Origin: Pseudoxanthomonas gei | GTDB taxonomy: Bacteria > Pseudomonadota > Gammaproteobacteria > Xanthomonadales > Xanthomonadaceae | Reading direction: 5' to 3' | DNA length: 64,000 nt | Assembly (NCBI RefSeq): GCF_010119615.1 | Contig: NZ_QOVG01000006.1 | Location: 186,001 to 250,000, forward strand | Part shown: one piece after another, positions 48,715-56,835 of the stretch | Position numbering within the stretch: the stretch's first letter is position 1 | How the letters are laid out: every line of letters starts with the position of its first letter | Made by a program: the position numbers and the translations under genes | The notes under the pieces: model-generated | The model's input: the letters and a program-made list of their open reading frames with translations, nothing else | Told to the model about the DNA's origin: nothing | Database searches by the model: none

Positions 48715-48726
48715 GCCCGCCCTATG
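48700..48726. repeat. REP element containing the DUF4386 stop codon
   Basis: TGCGGCGTGCTTGAGCCCGC with CCTATG to the right is a further copy with one change from the upstream ones. The TGA of the DUF4386 gene is inside it. Confidence 0.85.
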
Positions 48727-48779
48727 TCAATGACGCCCAGTACCGGCGCAGGGCCGACCGACGTTCGAAGTCGCGGTAA

Positions 48780-49241
48780 CTAGCCCTTTGGAGAACAGAC
48801 CAGCAGGACGCCATCCCCGTAGTCGGTCATCGGGGCGAAGGTGTCGGGCGGCACGACACCATCCTCGTTCACCAGGTCCACGACCACGCCCTTGCCTGCA
48901 GCCCAGCCCACGAACACCGCAACCAGGTGGCCGCGGGCGTCGAACAGGGTCCGCTGGTACAGGGGCTTGGACGCCAGCGCGTTGAACTCGGGCGCGACAG
49001 CGACCCCGTACCTGCCGGGAAGGCCGGGCGGCATGCCTGGCCTTACCAGCGTGTTGATCTCACCGAGTTCCCCCGCATCGAACAGGCGCTGCACGGCCGC
49101 CTTCAATTGCTCGCGATACGCAGTATCGGAAAGCGCCTCACCGGCAGCCGCGCAGTCGGGATCTTCCCGCGTACAGCCACAGCCAGCGAGTGCGGCTGGC
49201 AGCAGGATTGCACAGGCCAGGGTGACGATCCGGTTCCGCAT
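48780..49241 (-). CDS. Lipoprotein of unknown function
   Basis: The 153-residue product starts at MRNRIVTLACA (49241), giving a lipoprotein signal LPAALAGCGCTRE. The open frame extends further upstream, but without a good start. The mature part has a helix (LKAAVQRLFDAGELGEINTL), a Pro-Gly-rich turn (RPGMPPGLPGRYG) and a C-terminal strand (DYGDGVLLVCSPKG). I do not recognise the family. Confidence 0.7.
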   Translation of the reverse strand: MRNRIVTLACAILLPAALAGCGCTREDPDCAAAGEALSDTAYREQLKAAVQRLFDAGELGEINTLVRPGMPPGLPGRYGVAVAPEFNALASKPLYQRTLFDARGHLVAVFVGWAAGKGVVVDLVNEDGVVPPDTFAPMTDYGDGVLLVCSPKG

Positions 49242-49407
49242 GGAATTCCTCGCAAGTTGGGTAGGAAAGGGAATCAGACACCAAGCTCGCAGGCCGGGCA
49301 ACATCCGATGGGTCGGCTGTGGTTGCCCACCGCATGGGATGACGCCGCGCCGCGATGCTGCACCCCCGGCTGAAGGGGAAATCCCGAGCACTTTTTTACA
49401 CTGATCT

Positions 49408-49707
49408 CTAGCCTGCCCATACCCGCTGCTGGGTCGCCGCGATCAGCGCAGCAAGGCCGTTGGCATGCGACACCACCGCAGTCGCGATGGCGACTGGTCG
49501 CCCCGAGGCGCGTACGCGCGCCGATCCTTGCAGTCGAAGCGTGAGACAGGGTGAGGTGTCGTTACACGGGTGCACCAGCACGGTATCGCCCACGCACAGT
49601 ACAGGCGAGCCCGACACCTTGACCCGGGCGTTGCCTGCGATCGACATGGCCGGCATGCCATGCGCGCAGAGCAGCGTCGACGCGGCGGTGAGCACGGGAT
49701 TACCCAT
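49408..49707 (-). CDS. PAAR-like protein
   Basis: The 99-residue product starts at 49707, with its A shared with the stop of the upstream gene (TGATG). It opens MGNPVLTAASTLLCAHGMPA and has repeated Gly/Val/Pro turns (SGSPVLCVGDTVLVHPC and RASGRPVAIATAVVSHANG) and four Cys. This Cys/His-bearing repeat pattern resembles PAAR/DUF4280-type proteins, which cap the needle tip of contractile injection devices. It directly follows a baseplate-V gene, which supports the assignment. Confidence 0.72.
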   Translation of the reverse strand: MGNPVLTAASTLLCAHGMPAMSIAGNARVKVSGSPVLCVGDTVLVHPCNDTSPCLTLRLQGSARVRASGRPVAIATAVVSHANGLAALIAATQQRVWAG

Positions 49708-50129
49708 CAGCTGATGTCCAGCGCGCCGTGGTTGATCGACACCGTCGGGCCGGAAAAGGTGATGCTGGCGCCCTTGCCGTTGTCGATCACGATGCCGGCC
49801 GCACCGATGGCGATGCCGGCGCCGTCGGGCGTTCGCAATGACAGCGCATTGCCTGCTGCCGGATTGCGCAGGGCCTCGGGCACGCGCGAGGGGTCGGTCC
49901 AGAACACCCCGCACCAGACCGGGCGGTCGGCGTCGCCCTGTTCGAACTCCACCCATACCGCATCGCCCACTTCGGGCGTCGCCGGCAAACCGCCCGGTGG
50001 CAGGCAGGGCAGGGCCCATGCGGAGGGAATCACGCCATGCACATCCGGTACCGACAGCTGCAACCGCCCCAGCATCAGGGGGTCGATATTGCTGACGACC
50101 GTGCCGCGATATTTGCCGTGGTGGGTCAT
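49707..50129 (-). CDS. Phage baseplate assembly protein V-like (gp5 / VgrG OB-fold) protein
   Basis: The 140-residue product starts at MTHHGKYRGTVVSN (50129) and carries the gpV/gp5 OB-fold motifs LMLGRLQLSVPDVHG, EVGDAVWVEFEQGDADRPVWCGVFW and TVSINHGALDIS. It is the spike base of a tail or injection machine. The next gene is PAAR-like and coupled to it. No sheath, tube, wedge or lysis gene lies nearby, so this is an isolated tip pair. Shortened form: no long beta-helix follows the OB-fold. Confidence 0.82.
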   Translation of the reverse strand: MTHHGKYRGTVVSNIDPLMLGRLQLSVPDVHGVIPSAWALPCLPPGGLPATPEVGDAVWVEFEQGDADRPVWCGVFWTDPSRVPEALRNPAAGNALSLRTPDGAGIAIGAAGIVIDNGKGASITFSGPTVSINHGALDIS

Positions 50130-50330
50130 GCCTGCGTCCTCCGGAACGTGTGTGGCGATGATGCCGCAACGCCTGCAGGACGGGGGAATCCGTTTCCTCG
50201 CCAATGTGCTGGTGCAGGGCGGGTCCTGACCCACCTTCGGTGATTACAGCGGATCGATGGCGGCGATCGGTCTGGTTCGAATCGCTGCATGAAGGCGGTC
50301 AAGAGCCGCGCTGCGGGGATCCACCGCCAG

Positions 50331-50354
50331 AAGGCGGGCCAGGCCCGCCCTACG
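50331..50354. repeat. Short hairpin repeat (GGCGGGCC / GGCCCGCC)
   Basis: An AAGGCGGGCCAGGCCCGCCCTAC hairpin sits in the gap before the FKBP gene. It resembles the arm pattern of the REP class (GGCGGG...CCCGCCCTA) but with a different centre. Confidence 0.7.
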
Positions 50355-50477
50355 CCCTACAGGCGTATGCATGTCCCCCAGCTGACCATGCAACCCCGGG
50401 TTCATGCGCATTCCGGGCCGTTTCCGGGTTTTTTAGTCCACTATTCACCCCCTCCGCCAATCCCTGGAATTTTATTG

Positions 50478-51263
50478 ATGAAGCTTTCGCGCAACCTGAC
50501 CCTCGCCGTGGCCGCGGCCTCCTGTGCCCTGGCGCTCGCTGCCTGCAAGCCGGGCGACAAGGCCGCCGAAGGCGCCGATGCCGCGGCCAAGACCGACGCA
50601 TCGGGAAAAATCGCCGGACTGGCCAACGAAAAGGAACAGGTCAGCTACGTGATCGGCATGGACATGGGCAAGTCGCTCAAGCCGATCAAGGACGAGGTCG
50701 AGCTGGCCACCCTGAAGCGGGGCCTGGATGACGTGCTCAACGACAAGAAGGTGCTGATGACCGACGAGCAGGTGGCGACCGTCATGCAGACCTTCTCGGC
50801 CAAGATGCAGGCCAGGCAGCAGCAGGAAATGGCCAAGAAGCAGGCCGAGCTGGCGGTGCAGGGCCAGAAGAACGTCGAGCTGGAGAAGGCCTTCCTGGCC
50901 GCCAACGGCAAGAAGCCAGGCGTGGTCACCACCGCATCCGGCCTGCAATACCAGGTCATCACCGCGGGCACGGGACCCAAGCCGAAAGTGGATGACCGCG
51001 TGAGCGTGCACTACGCCGGCACCTTGCTGGACGGCACCGAGTTCGACAGCTCCTACAAGCGCAATGAACCTGCCCAGTTCGTGCTGGGTTCGGTGGTGCC
51101 GGGCTGGAAGGAAGCGTTGCAGCTGATGCCGGTGGGCAGCAAGTACAAGCTGTGGATCCCGGGCAAGCTGGGCTATGGCGAAACCGGCACCCCGGGCGGC
51201 CCGATCCCGCCCAACAGCACCCTGGTGTTCGACGTGGAACTGCTGCAGATCGTCAAGCAGTAA
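50478..51263 (+). CDS. FKBP-type peptidyl-prolyl isomerase lipoprotein
   Basis: The 261-residue product has a lipoprotein signal (LAACKPGD). The FKBP N-terminal dimerisation domain (SYVIGMDMGKSLKPI and a coiled-coil KKQAELAVQGQKNVELEKAFL) is followed by the FKBP catalytic domain (VSVHYAGTLLDGTEFDSSYKRNEPAQFVLGSVVPGWKEALQLM, GELGYGE-like KLGYGETG and NSTLVFDVELLQI). It folds outer membrane proteins in the periplasm, like FkpA. The ATG at 50478 has no strong ribosome site (TTTATTG), but the signal peptide supports it. It ends before a strong hairpin. Confidence 0.9.
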   Translation: MKLSRNLTLAVAAASCALALAACKPGDKAAEGADAAAKTDASGKIAGLANEKEQVSYVIGMDMGKSLKPIKDEVELATLKRGLDDVLNDKKVLMTDEQVATVMQTFSAKMQARQQQEMAKKQAELAVQGQKNVELEKAFLAANGKKPGVVTTASGLQYQVITAGTGPKPKVDDRVSVHYAGTLLDGTEFDSSYKRNEPAQFVLGSVVPGWKEALQLMPVGSKYKLWIPGKLGYGETGTPGGPIPPNSTLVFDVELLQIVKQ

Positions 51264-51270
51264 GGAACGC

Positions 51271-51300
51271 TGGCCCCGGGTACGCAACCGTACCCGGGGC
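51271..51300 (+). terminator. Hairpin after the FKBP gene
   Basis: A 12-base-pair stem (GCCCCGGGTACG / CGTACCCGGGGC) with a four-base loop is followed only by TT. It is therefore a strong hairpin but a weak intrinsic terminator. Confidence 0.55.
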
Positions 51301-51419
51301 TTGCGGCAAAAAATCGGCGGGCGCCGCGATCAGCGAGGGGCCCGGGACGAATGGCGATCCGGCATGGCCGGGACCTCAAGATGGCGCAGGGCAATGCCCC
51401 CACCTGCAGGCAGACACGG

Positions 51420-51836
51420 ATGACCGATCCCTACAACTCCTCGCCGCCCATCCCCACGCGCGCCCTCACCCTCGGTGACAGCATGGTCACCACCGCCATG
51501 GAACTTCCGGGATGCCGGGTGGTGCGCAACCTGGGCCTGGTGCGCGGCATAACCGTGCGTTCGCGTTCCATCGTCGGCAACTTCTTCGGCGGCCTGCAGA
51601 CGCTGCTTGGCGGCAACATCACCATCTACACCGAGCTGTGCGAACAGGCACGCACCGAAACCTACCGCGACATGCTGGCCCATGCCCGCATGCTGGGCGC
51701 AAACGCCATCATCGGCGTGCGTTATGACGCCACCGAAGTCATGTCGGGTCTGACCGAAGTGCTTTGCTATGGCACGGCCGTAGTGGTGGCGGAATCCCAG
51801 GACAACCGCGAGAGCCAGGCCACGCAATCCGCCTGA
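51420..51836 (+). CDS. YbjQ-family (UPF0145) protein
   Basis: The 138-residue cytoplasmic protein has the YbjQ signatures [41 protein letters not shown] and [23 protein letters not shown]. YbjQ forms oligomers; metal-related roles have been suggested, but the function is not proven. The start at [10 protein letters not shown] (51420) matches the family. The product has 30 N-terminal residues before the first conserved strand. Confidence 0.87.
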   Translation: MTDPYNSSPPIPTRALTLGDSMVTTAMELPGCRVVRNLGLVRGITVRSRSIVGNFFGGLQTLLGGNITIYTELCEQARTETYRDMLAHARMLGANAIIGVRYDATEVMSGLTEVLCYGTAVVVAESQDNRESQATQSA

Positions 51837-51988
51837 ATCGGGCGGGGCACGCAGCACCGGCAGGTTCAGGCGGTCCTCGATCCGGCCTGGGTGTGCGCGG
51901 CCAATACCCCGTCATTAAACTTCGCGTCCAACAGGTTCATCTTCCCCGACACCGCAACGCGCGTTGGGGGAAGCGCATGTGCCGCCGC

Positions 51989-52013
51989 AAGGCGGGTCGA
52001 GACCCGCCCTGCA
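51989..52013. repeat. Short hairpin repeat (GGCGGGTC / GACCCGCC)
   Basis: AAGGCGGGTCGAGACCCGCCCTGC is a hairpin of the same pattern as the one at 50331-50354, lying just before the CBS-domain gene end. Confidence 0.7.
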
Positions 52014-52021
52014 CGCAGTGA

Positions 52022-52462
52022 TTATTTCGCCGCGGTCGCTTCGGAACCTGGGCTGGAGACTTCCTTCACCACTTCCATGGTCGCCTGGTCCTTGCCATTC
52101 AAGGCCAGGTCGGCAAGCGACACCATGCCTGCCAGCTTGCCGCTGGCATCGACCACGGGAATGCGGCGTATGCGCGAGGCTTCCATCAGGCACACCGCGT
52201 CCTTGAGCGGGCTGTCCAGGCGCACGGTCTGGGCGGGGCTGCTCATGGCGTCGCTGGCGCGGCCGGCCAGGGTGTCGCGGCCGGAGGCCACCATGCGCAC
52301 GGTGATGTCGCGGTCGGTGATCACGCCTACCGGGGCGCCGGCCTCGTCGACCACCGGGATCTGGCCGCAATCGTGGGTGACCATCATCTGCGCCACGTCG
52401 CGCAATGGCGTGGAGGCGGTGCAGGAGGCGGGGTTGGCGGTCATTACGGACTGAACGGTCAT
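52022..52462 (-). CDS. Two-CBS-domain protein
   Basis: The 146-residue cytoplasmic protein is two CBS domains in tandem. The first has MTVQSVMTANPASCTASTPLRDVAQMM and CGQIPVVDEAGAPVGVITDRDI. The second has DSPLKDAVCLMEASRIRRIPVVDASGKLAGMVSLADL. CBS pairs bind adenosine nucleotides and sense energy state. No catalytic domain is attached. Start at MTVQSVM (52462); the longer open frame upstream looks like noise. Confidence 0.88.
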   Translation of the reverse strand: MTVQSVMTANPASCTASTPLRDVAQMMVTHDCGQIPVVDEAGAPVGVITDRDITVRMVASGRDTLAGRASDAMSSPAQTVRLDSPLKDAVCLMEASRIRRIPVVDASGKLAGMVSLADLALNGKDQATMEVVKEVSSPGSEATAAK

Positions 52463-52704
52463 GGTGGGGCTCCAGCGACTGATAAACGGTGCCAGCACAC
52501 TGGCGGGTCGCGGGTTGGGAACACGTGAAGCGCCCGCACCGGCACGACGTTTGTTCAGCTGCATTGCGGTGTGGTCGTTGCCGCGTTCCCGCATGCAGAT
52601 GCGCGCCAGCCATTGCCCACACTTCATGCCCACTTCACCGCGGCTCCCTTGCCGCCCCACCCTTGCAACGCACACTGCACCCATCGCGATGCGGAGACGG
52701 GAAA

Positions 52705-53292
52705 ATGACGGCAAGCATGAACATGGCAGACAGCCAGCTCTGGCGCCGGCTGCGGTGGCTGATGTGGGGCGGGGCGGCCGGCGTGTTGCTGGTGCCGCTG
52801 GTGGTCATGCAGTACAGCCGCGAGGTGCAATGGAGCGGGTCCGACTTCGCCACCATGGGCGTGATGCTGGGCCTGCTGTGCGGCGCCTATGAAGTGGCGA
52901 TCCGCGTGGCGCGCAGCAATGCCTACGTGCTGGGCGCAGGCCTTGCGGCCGTCACCGGCTTCCTGCTGGCCTGGGTGAACCTGGCCGTCGGCATCATCGG
53001 CAGCGAGGACAACACCGCCAACCTGGTCTTCTCCGGCGTACTGGCCGTTGCGTTGCTGGCGGTGGTCATTGCGCGCCTCAGGCCGCTGGGCATGGCGCAT
53101 GCGATGGAAGCCACCGCGCTGGCGCAGGCCGCTACATGCCTGGTGGCTCTGCTGCTCGACGGCACCCGCGTATTCGTGTTGACGACCGTTTTCGTTGCGC
53201 TGTGGCTGGCCGCGGCCCAACTGTTCCGCAAGGCCGCCAGGCAGCAGGCCTTGCAGGACAGCGAATCGGGTTCCGGCTGCACGTCGTGGTGA
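52705..53292 (+). CDS. Hypothetical membrane protein
   Basis: The 195-residue product starts at MTASMNMADSQLW (52705), where the first membrane helix (LMWGGAAGVLLVPLVVMQY) follows at once. It has about five hydrophobic helices (including FATMGVMLGLLCGAYEVAI, AGLAAVTGFLLAWVNLAVGII and LVFSGVLAVALLAVVIARL). I see no active-site residues. Proteins of this pattern are common in Xanthomonadaceae and have no known role. Confidence 0.75.
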   Translation: MTASMNMADSQLWRRLRWLMWGGAAGVLLVPLVVMQYSREVQWSGSDFATMGVMLGLLCGAYEVAIRVARSNAYVLGAGLAAVTGFLLAWVNLAVGIIGSEDNTANLVFSGVLAVALLAVVIARLRPLGMAHAMEATALAQAATCLVALLLDGTRVFVLTTVFVALWLAAAQLFRKAARQQALQDSESGSGCTSW

Positions 53293-53307
53293 AGACAGGC
53301 AGTTGGA

Positions 53308-53535
53308 TCAGTGCGGAATGACCGAGGCCAGTGCCAGCACGCAGGCGGTGACGGCGAACGAGCGCAGGGGCCGGTCCTGCCACTGGTCGAGCACCCGGTC
53401 GATGCAACGCGCGCCGTTGTAGAGGAAGGTTTCGGTGCGGCTCAGCCGGCCGGGGATATCGCCAGGCTTCCTGGCCTGCGTCGCCTTGTCCGGTTCCAGT
53501 TCCGTTGAAATGCGGGGCGCTTCGCTTCGTTCCAT
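53308..53535 (-). CDS. Small protein with a C-terminal membrane helix
   Basis: The 75-residue product is preceded by GGAGG five bases before the ATG (53535), which makes a real gene likely. Residues 1-30 are polar and disordered (SEAPRISTELEPDKATQARKPGD). RTETFLYNGARCIDRVLDQW is helical, and the C-terminus SFAVTACVLALASVIPH is one short membrane helix. It looks like a DUF883-type or small stress-linked membrane protein, but assignment is uncertain. Confidence 0.6.
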   Translation of the reverse strand: MERSEAPRISTELEPDKATQARKPGDIPGRLSRTETFLYNGARCIDRVLDQWQDRPLRSFAVTACVLALASVIPH

Positions 53536-53852
53536 GACAGCCTCCAGGCGGGACAGGGGAAGGGGTGCATCGGGACCTTACTGCCTTTCCTAGATACCGT
53601 TTCGTGCGCGAGTTAACGCTCTAAAACATGCGGGCGTCATCGTCGGTCCGCTCGAAGCCGGGCCGGGCATCGGGCAGGCCGGGTAGTGGCCATGCTTATC
53701 CGGGCACGCCAGAGGTGCACGCCGGCAGCGGGAATGCAGGTCGCCCCAAGGTCTGGCGGGCGGCTTGAATGCGGCGGCCACGCCGTGTTCGCAGGGTGAG
53801 GGAGTCCGGGTGGGTGGGTGCTAGGATTGAAGAAAACAACAGAAGCGCACTC
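53536..53852. other. 317-base gap without a supported gene
   Basis: A minus-strand open frame at 53590-53781 is Pro/Arg-rich without a ribosome site, so I do not call it. The right end (about 53780-53852) is GC-rich, then AT-rich just before the hydrolase start, and is probably its promoter region. Confidence 0.5.
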
Positions 53853-54668
53853 ATGGATATCAGGCATCGAAACAACGTCCATGTGCTTGGGGACGGGCCG
53901 GTCACGCTGCTGCTGGCGCACGGGTTCGGCTGCGACCAGAACATGTGGAGGTTCGTGGCCCCCGAGTTCGCCCGCGATTACCGCGTGGTCCTGTTCGACT
54001 ACGTGGGCTGCGGCAAGTCCGACGCCAGCTGCTACGACGCCGTTCGCTATTCCAGCCTGGACGGGTATGCCACCGACCTGATCGAGGTAGCCAGCCAATT
54101 CAACGATGCGCCGATCGTGCTGGTGGGCCATTCGGTCAGCGCCATGATCGGACTGCTGGCCGACAAGCGCATCCCGGGCATCTTCGCGGCCCATGTGATG
54201 ATCGGTCCCTCGCCTTCCTACATAGATCAGGGCGACTACGTGGGCGGATTCGCCAGGGAAGACATCGAGGAGCTGCTGGCGACCCTGGAAGGCAACTACC
54301 TGGGCTGGTCCAGCACCATGGCCCCGGCCATCATGGGCGTGCCCGAAAGGCCCGAGCTTGCCGAAGAGCTGACCAACAGCTTCTGCCGCACCGATCCGCA
54401 GATCGCGGCGCGTTTCGCCCGCGCCACCTTCCTCAGCAACAACCTCGCCGACCTGAAAGGCCTGGCCGCGCCGACCCTGATCCTGCAGAGCAGCGACGAC
54501 ATGATCGCGCCGCGTCCGGTCGGCGAATACCTGGCGCGGACCCTGGCCAACAGCGAACTGAGCGTGATCGACAACATCGGCCATTGCCCGCACATGAGCG
54601 CGCCGCTGGCGTGCGTGGCCGAGATCAGGCCGTTCCTGGACAGCCTGGAGATCGCTGCTGTTGCCTGA
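53853..54668 (+). CDS. RsbQ-like alpha/beta hydrolase
   Basis: The 271-residue enzyme is an alpha/beta hydrolase of the RsbQ/KAI2 type. The catalytic Ser94 is in VGHSVSAMIG, the Asp in LQSSDDMIAP (about 215), and the His in IGHCPHM (about 244). LAHGFGCDQNMW is the oxyanion region, and YVGCGKSD is also typical. In Bacillus, RsbQ activates the PAS-domain phosphatase RsbP by an unknown small molecule. Here the next gene is a PAS-domain histidine kinase, and it overlaps by eight bases. The hydrolase is therefore probably the ligand-processing partner of that kinase. Confidence 0.9.
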   Translation: MDIRHRNNVHVLGDGPVTLLLAHGFGCDQNMWRFVAPEFARDYRVVLFDYVGCGKSDASCYDAVRYSSLDGYATDLIEVASQFNDAPIVLVGHSVSAMIGLLADKRIPGIFAAHVMIGPSPSYIDQGDYVGGFAREDIEELLATLEGNYLGWSSTMAPAIMGVPERPELAEELTNSFCRTDPQIAARFARATFLSNNLADLKGLAAPTLILQSSDDMIAPRPVGEYLARTLANSELSVIDNIGHCPHMSAPLACVAEIRPFLDSLEIAAVA

Positions 54669-55839
54669 CGATCCACAACTGCCGCAGCCAGGGGCGCTTT
54701 ACGAAGGGGCTGCCTGCGGACTGTTGCTTACCGAACTGGACGGCAGCATCGTCCAGGCCAACCAGACCTTCTGCCAATGGCTGGGCTACCCGGCCAGCGA
54801 GCTGGCCGGAAAAAGGTTCCCGGGCCTGTTGTCGGTCGGCGCCAGGATGTTCCACCAGACCCACTGGCTGCCGCTGATGCGCCTGCAGGGTTCGGTGTCG
54901 GAAGTGAAGATGGATTTCCGCCATCGCGACGGCCACAAGGTGCCGATGGTGGTCAATGCGCGCATGCATGAAGCGGCATCGGGCCGCAGCTACCACGCGC
55001 TTGCCGCGTTCATGGCCACCGACCGCGACCGTTACGAACGGGAGCTGATCCGCGCCCGCGCCGAGGCCGAGGAACTGCTGCAGCAACGCACCGCGTTGCA
55101 GGAGGAGGCGCGCGACCGCGGCCTGTTCGCCGAACAGATGATCGGCATCGTCAGCCATGACTTGCGCAACCCGCTTACCGCCATCCGGGTGGGCGCCGAA
55201 ATGCTCGGCCTGGATGAAACCGACCCCAAGCGCCTGCGGCTGGCCAACCGCATCAACCAGTCGGTGGACCGCGCGCTGAACCTGATCGCCGACCTGCTGG
55301 ACTTCACCCTGACGCGCTCGGGCCGGCCGCTGGCGATCAGCCGCCGGCGCACCCGCCTGCACGAGGTCATCGCCGGCGGCATCGACGAACTGCGACTGTC
55401 CTTTCCGTCGCTGGCCATCGTCCACAAGCGCCGTGGCTCCGGCATGGTCGATGGCGACCGCCAGCGCCTGCTGCAGGTGCTGGGCAACCTGGTCGCCAAT
55501 GCGGAACGCTATGGCGACCGCACCCGCACCGTCACCGTGACCTCGTCCATTGCCGACGGCATGGCCTCGTTGACCGTGCACAATCATGGCCCGTCGATAA
55601 ACGCCGCGGTGCTGCCGACGCTGTTCATGGCCATGACGCGCGGATCGCACGCCCACGATGCCGGGGGCGGCGTCGGGCTGGGGCTGTATATCGTCAGCGA
55701 GATCGCCAAGGAACACGGTGGCAAGGCCATCGTCGCTTCCGATCCGCAAGCGGGGACCAGCATCGGCATCGAATTTCCAGTCAGGGCGCCGGTGTCCACG
55801 ACCCCCTCACGTAACAGCGCGCAGAATGATCGATCATGA
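54661..55839 (+). CDS. PAS-domain sensor histidine kinase
   Basis: The 392-residue kinase starts at TTG 54661, inside the last codons of the hydrolase gene. The N-terminal PAS domain (about 12-118, GALYEGAACGLLLTELDGSIVQANQTFCQWLGY) is soluble; no membrane helix is present. A coiled-coil (about 123-155) leads to the phospho-acceptor His166 (IVSHDLRNPLTAIR). The HATPase domain has the N-box LLQVLGNLVANAERYG and G-box GGGVGLGLYIVSE. It is a cytosolic sensor, and the likely input signal comes from the RsbQ-like partner. The partner regulator follows. Confidence 0.92.
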   Translation: MPDDPQLPQPGALYEGAACGLLLTELDGSIVQANQTFCQWLGYPASELAGKRFPGLLSVGARMFHQTHWLPLMRLQGSVSEVKMDFRHRDGHKVPMVVNARMHEAASGRSYHALAAFMATDRDRYERELIRARAEAEELLQQRTALQEEARDRGLFAEQMIGIVSHDLRNPLTAIRVGAEMLGLDETDPKRLRLANRINQSVDRALNLIADLLDFTLTRSGRPLAISRRRTRLHEVIAGGIDELRLSFPSLAIVHKRRGSGMVDGDRQRLLQVLGNLVANAERYGDRTRTVTVTSSIADGMASLTVHNHGPSINAAVLPTLFMAMTRGSHAHDAGGGVGLGLYIVSEIAKEHGGKAIVASDPQAGTSIGIEFPVRAPVSTTPSRNSAQNDRS

Positions 55840-55849
55840 GGAACAGCCA

Positions 55850-56251
55850 GTGAGAACCGTGCAGAGCAACACCCGGGAAACACTGCCCCACGTGGCAACA
55901 GGCAAGCGTGTCCTGCTGGTGGAAGACGAGGCACTGATCACCACCCTGGTGGTGGACGTGCTGGAGGACCGCGGCATGGTCGTGATCGGTCCCGCGGCCA
56001 CGTTGCGCGATGCCCTGGCGCTGGCCGGAAGCGAGCAGATCGACGCGGCCATACTCGACGTCAACCTGGGCGCCGAGACCAGTTTCCCGGTCGCACGCCT
56101 GCTGCGCGAGCGCGGTATTCCGTTCTTCTACACCACCGCCTTCGCCAACCGTACCCACCCCGACATCGGCGATGCGGCGTTCCTGCCCAAACCCTACGGG
56201 ATCCGGCAACTGCTGGAGACGCTGGACGGCGTCCTGGCCGCCGCTCCGTAA
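55850..56251 (+). CDS. Single-domain response regulator
   Basis: The 133-residue protein is a receiver domain only: KRVLLVEDEALI (acidic pair), phospho-acceptor Asp70 in AAILDVNLGAE, switch Thr in FFYTTAF and Lys114 in FLPKPYG. No DNA-binding output domain follows. It starts at GTG 55850, with GAGGAA six bases before, 11 bases after the kinase stop. It likely relays phosphate to another protein or binds a target directly. Confidence 0.9.
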   Translation: MRTVQSNTRETLPHVATGKRVLLVEDEALITTLVVDVLEDRGMVVIGPAATLRDALALAGSEQIDAAILDVNLGAETSFPVARLLRERGIPFFYTTAFANRTHPDIGDAAFLPKPYGIRQLLETLDGVLAAAP

Positions 56252-56353
56252 CCCTCGCTGTGCGGTGTGGGGCCCCCGGGCCCGCCGTGGCCAATGCATG
56301 CTGGGGAGGCCGAACGGGAGCAAGTCTGGCTCCTGCTGGGCCCTCCCGCACCC

Positions 56354-56815
56354 CCGATGACGCTTTTTCCCTCATCGTCGGCACTTTTTCCGCCTCCGTT
56401 GCCGCTCAAAGCGCCATCGCTGACGCTTTTTTCGCCATCGATGGCGCTTTTGGCGTTGCCTGTCAGCGTCGAAAGCGCCGCGGCTGACGCTTTTTTCGTC
56501 TCCGTTGCCGTTCAAAGCGCCATCGCTGACGCTTTTTTCGTCATCGACGACGCTTTCGACGTTGCCCGGTGGGGTAAAAAGCGTCGTCGATGGCACTTCA
56601 AGCGCCTTGCATGCCGCTTTGACCGCCACCGTTGCCGCTTTTTTCGCCAGCGATGACGCTTTTTTCGTCATCGTCGGGGCTTCAAGCGTCATCGCCGCCG
56701 TTCAAAGCGTCGTCGTCGGTGCTTTTTCGTCGTCGATGCGGCGGGAAATGCAGTCGTGCGCGCATGGATCGCGCCGGTTGTCGCTTTCCAGTGCGCCGCC
56801 GGCGTTTTTTTTCCG
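56354..56815. repeat. Degenerate repeat tract of GACGCTTTTTTCG units
   Basis: The 460-base tract has many copies of (G)CTGACGCTTTTTTCG(C/T)CATCG and complementary AAAGCG pieces. Its main pair is a stretch of about 50 bases at 56394-56444 repeated at 56500-56550 with few changes (offset 106 bases). Further units lie at about 56358, 56484 and 56653. Units on both strands give many T6 runs after GC-rich stems. I do not see an intact gene across it. It may be a decayed repetitive gene or a transcription-stopping element. Confidence 0.75.
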
Positions 56816-56835
56816 TCGACCTGCCCTGGATCTGC

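Noticed and set aside
49708-50169. N-terminal extension of the PAAR-like frame
   Set aside because: It is the out-of-frame shadow of the baseplate-V gene; the coupled ATG at 49707 fits the family start.
50264-50292. GGTTCGAATC like a tRNA T-arm
   Set aside because: The flanking bases do not form the five-pair T stem and no acceptor or anticodon arms are found.
53590-53781. Short minus-strand open frame before the hydrolase gene
   Set aside because: Pro/Arg-rich translation without ribosome site or relatives.
56372-56692. Lys/Ala-rich minus-strand frame as a histone-like gene
   Set aside because: The frame lies wholly in the degenerate repeat tract, changes composition halfway and has no ribosome site; treated as repeat-derived.
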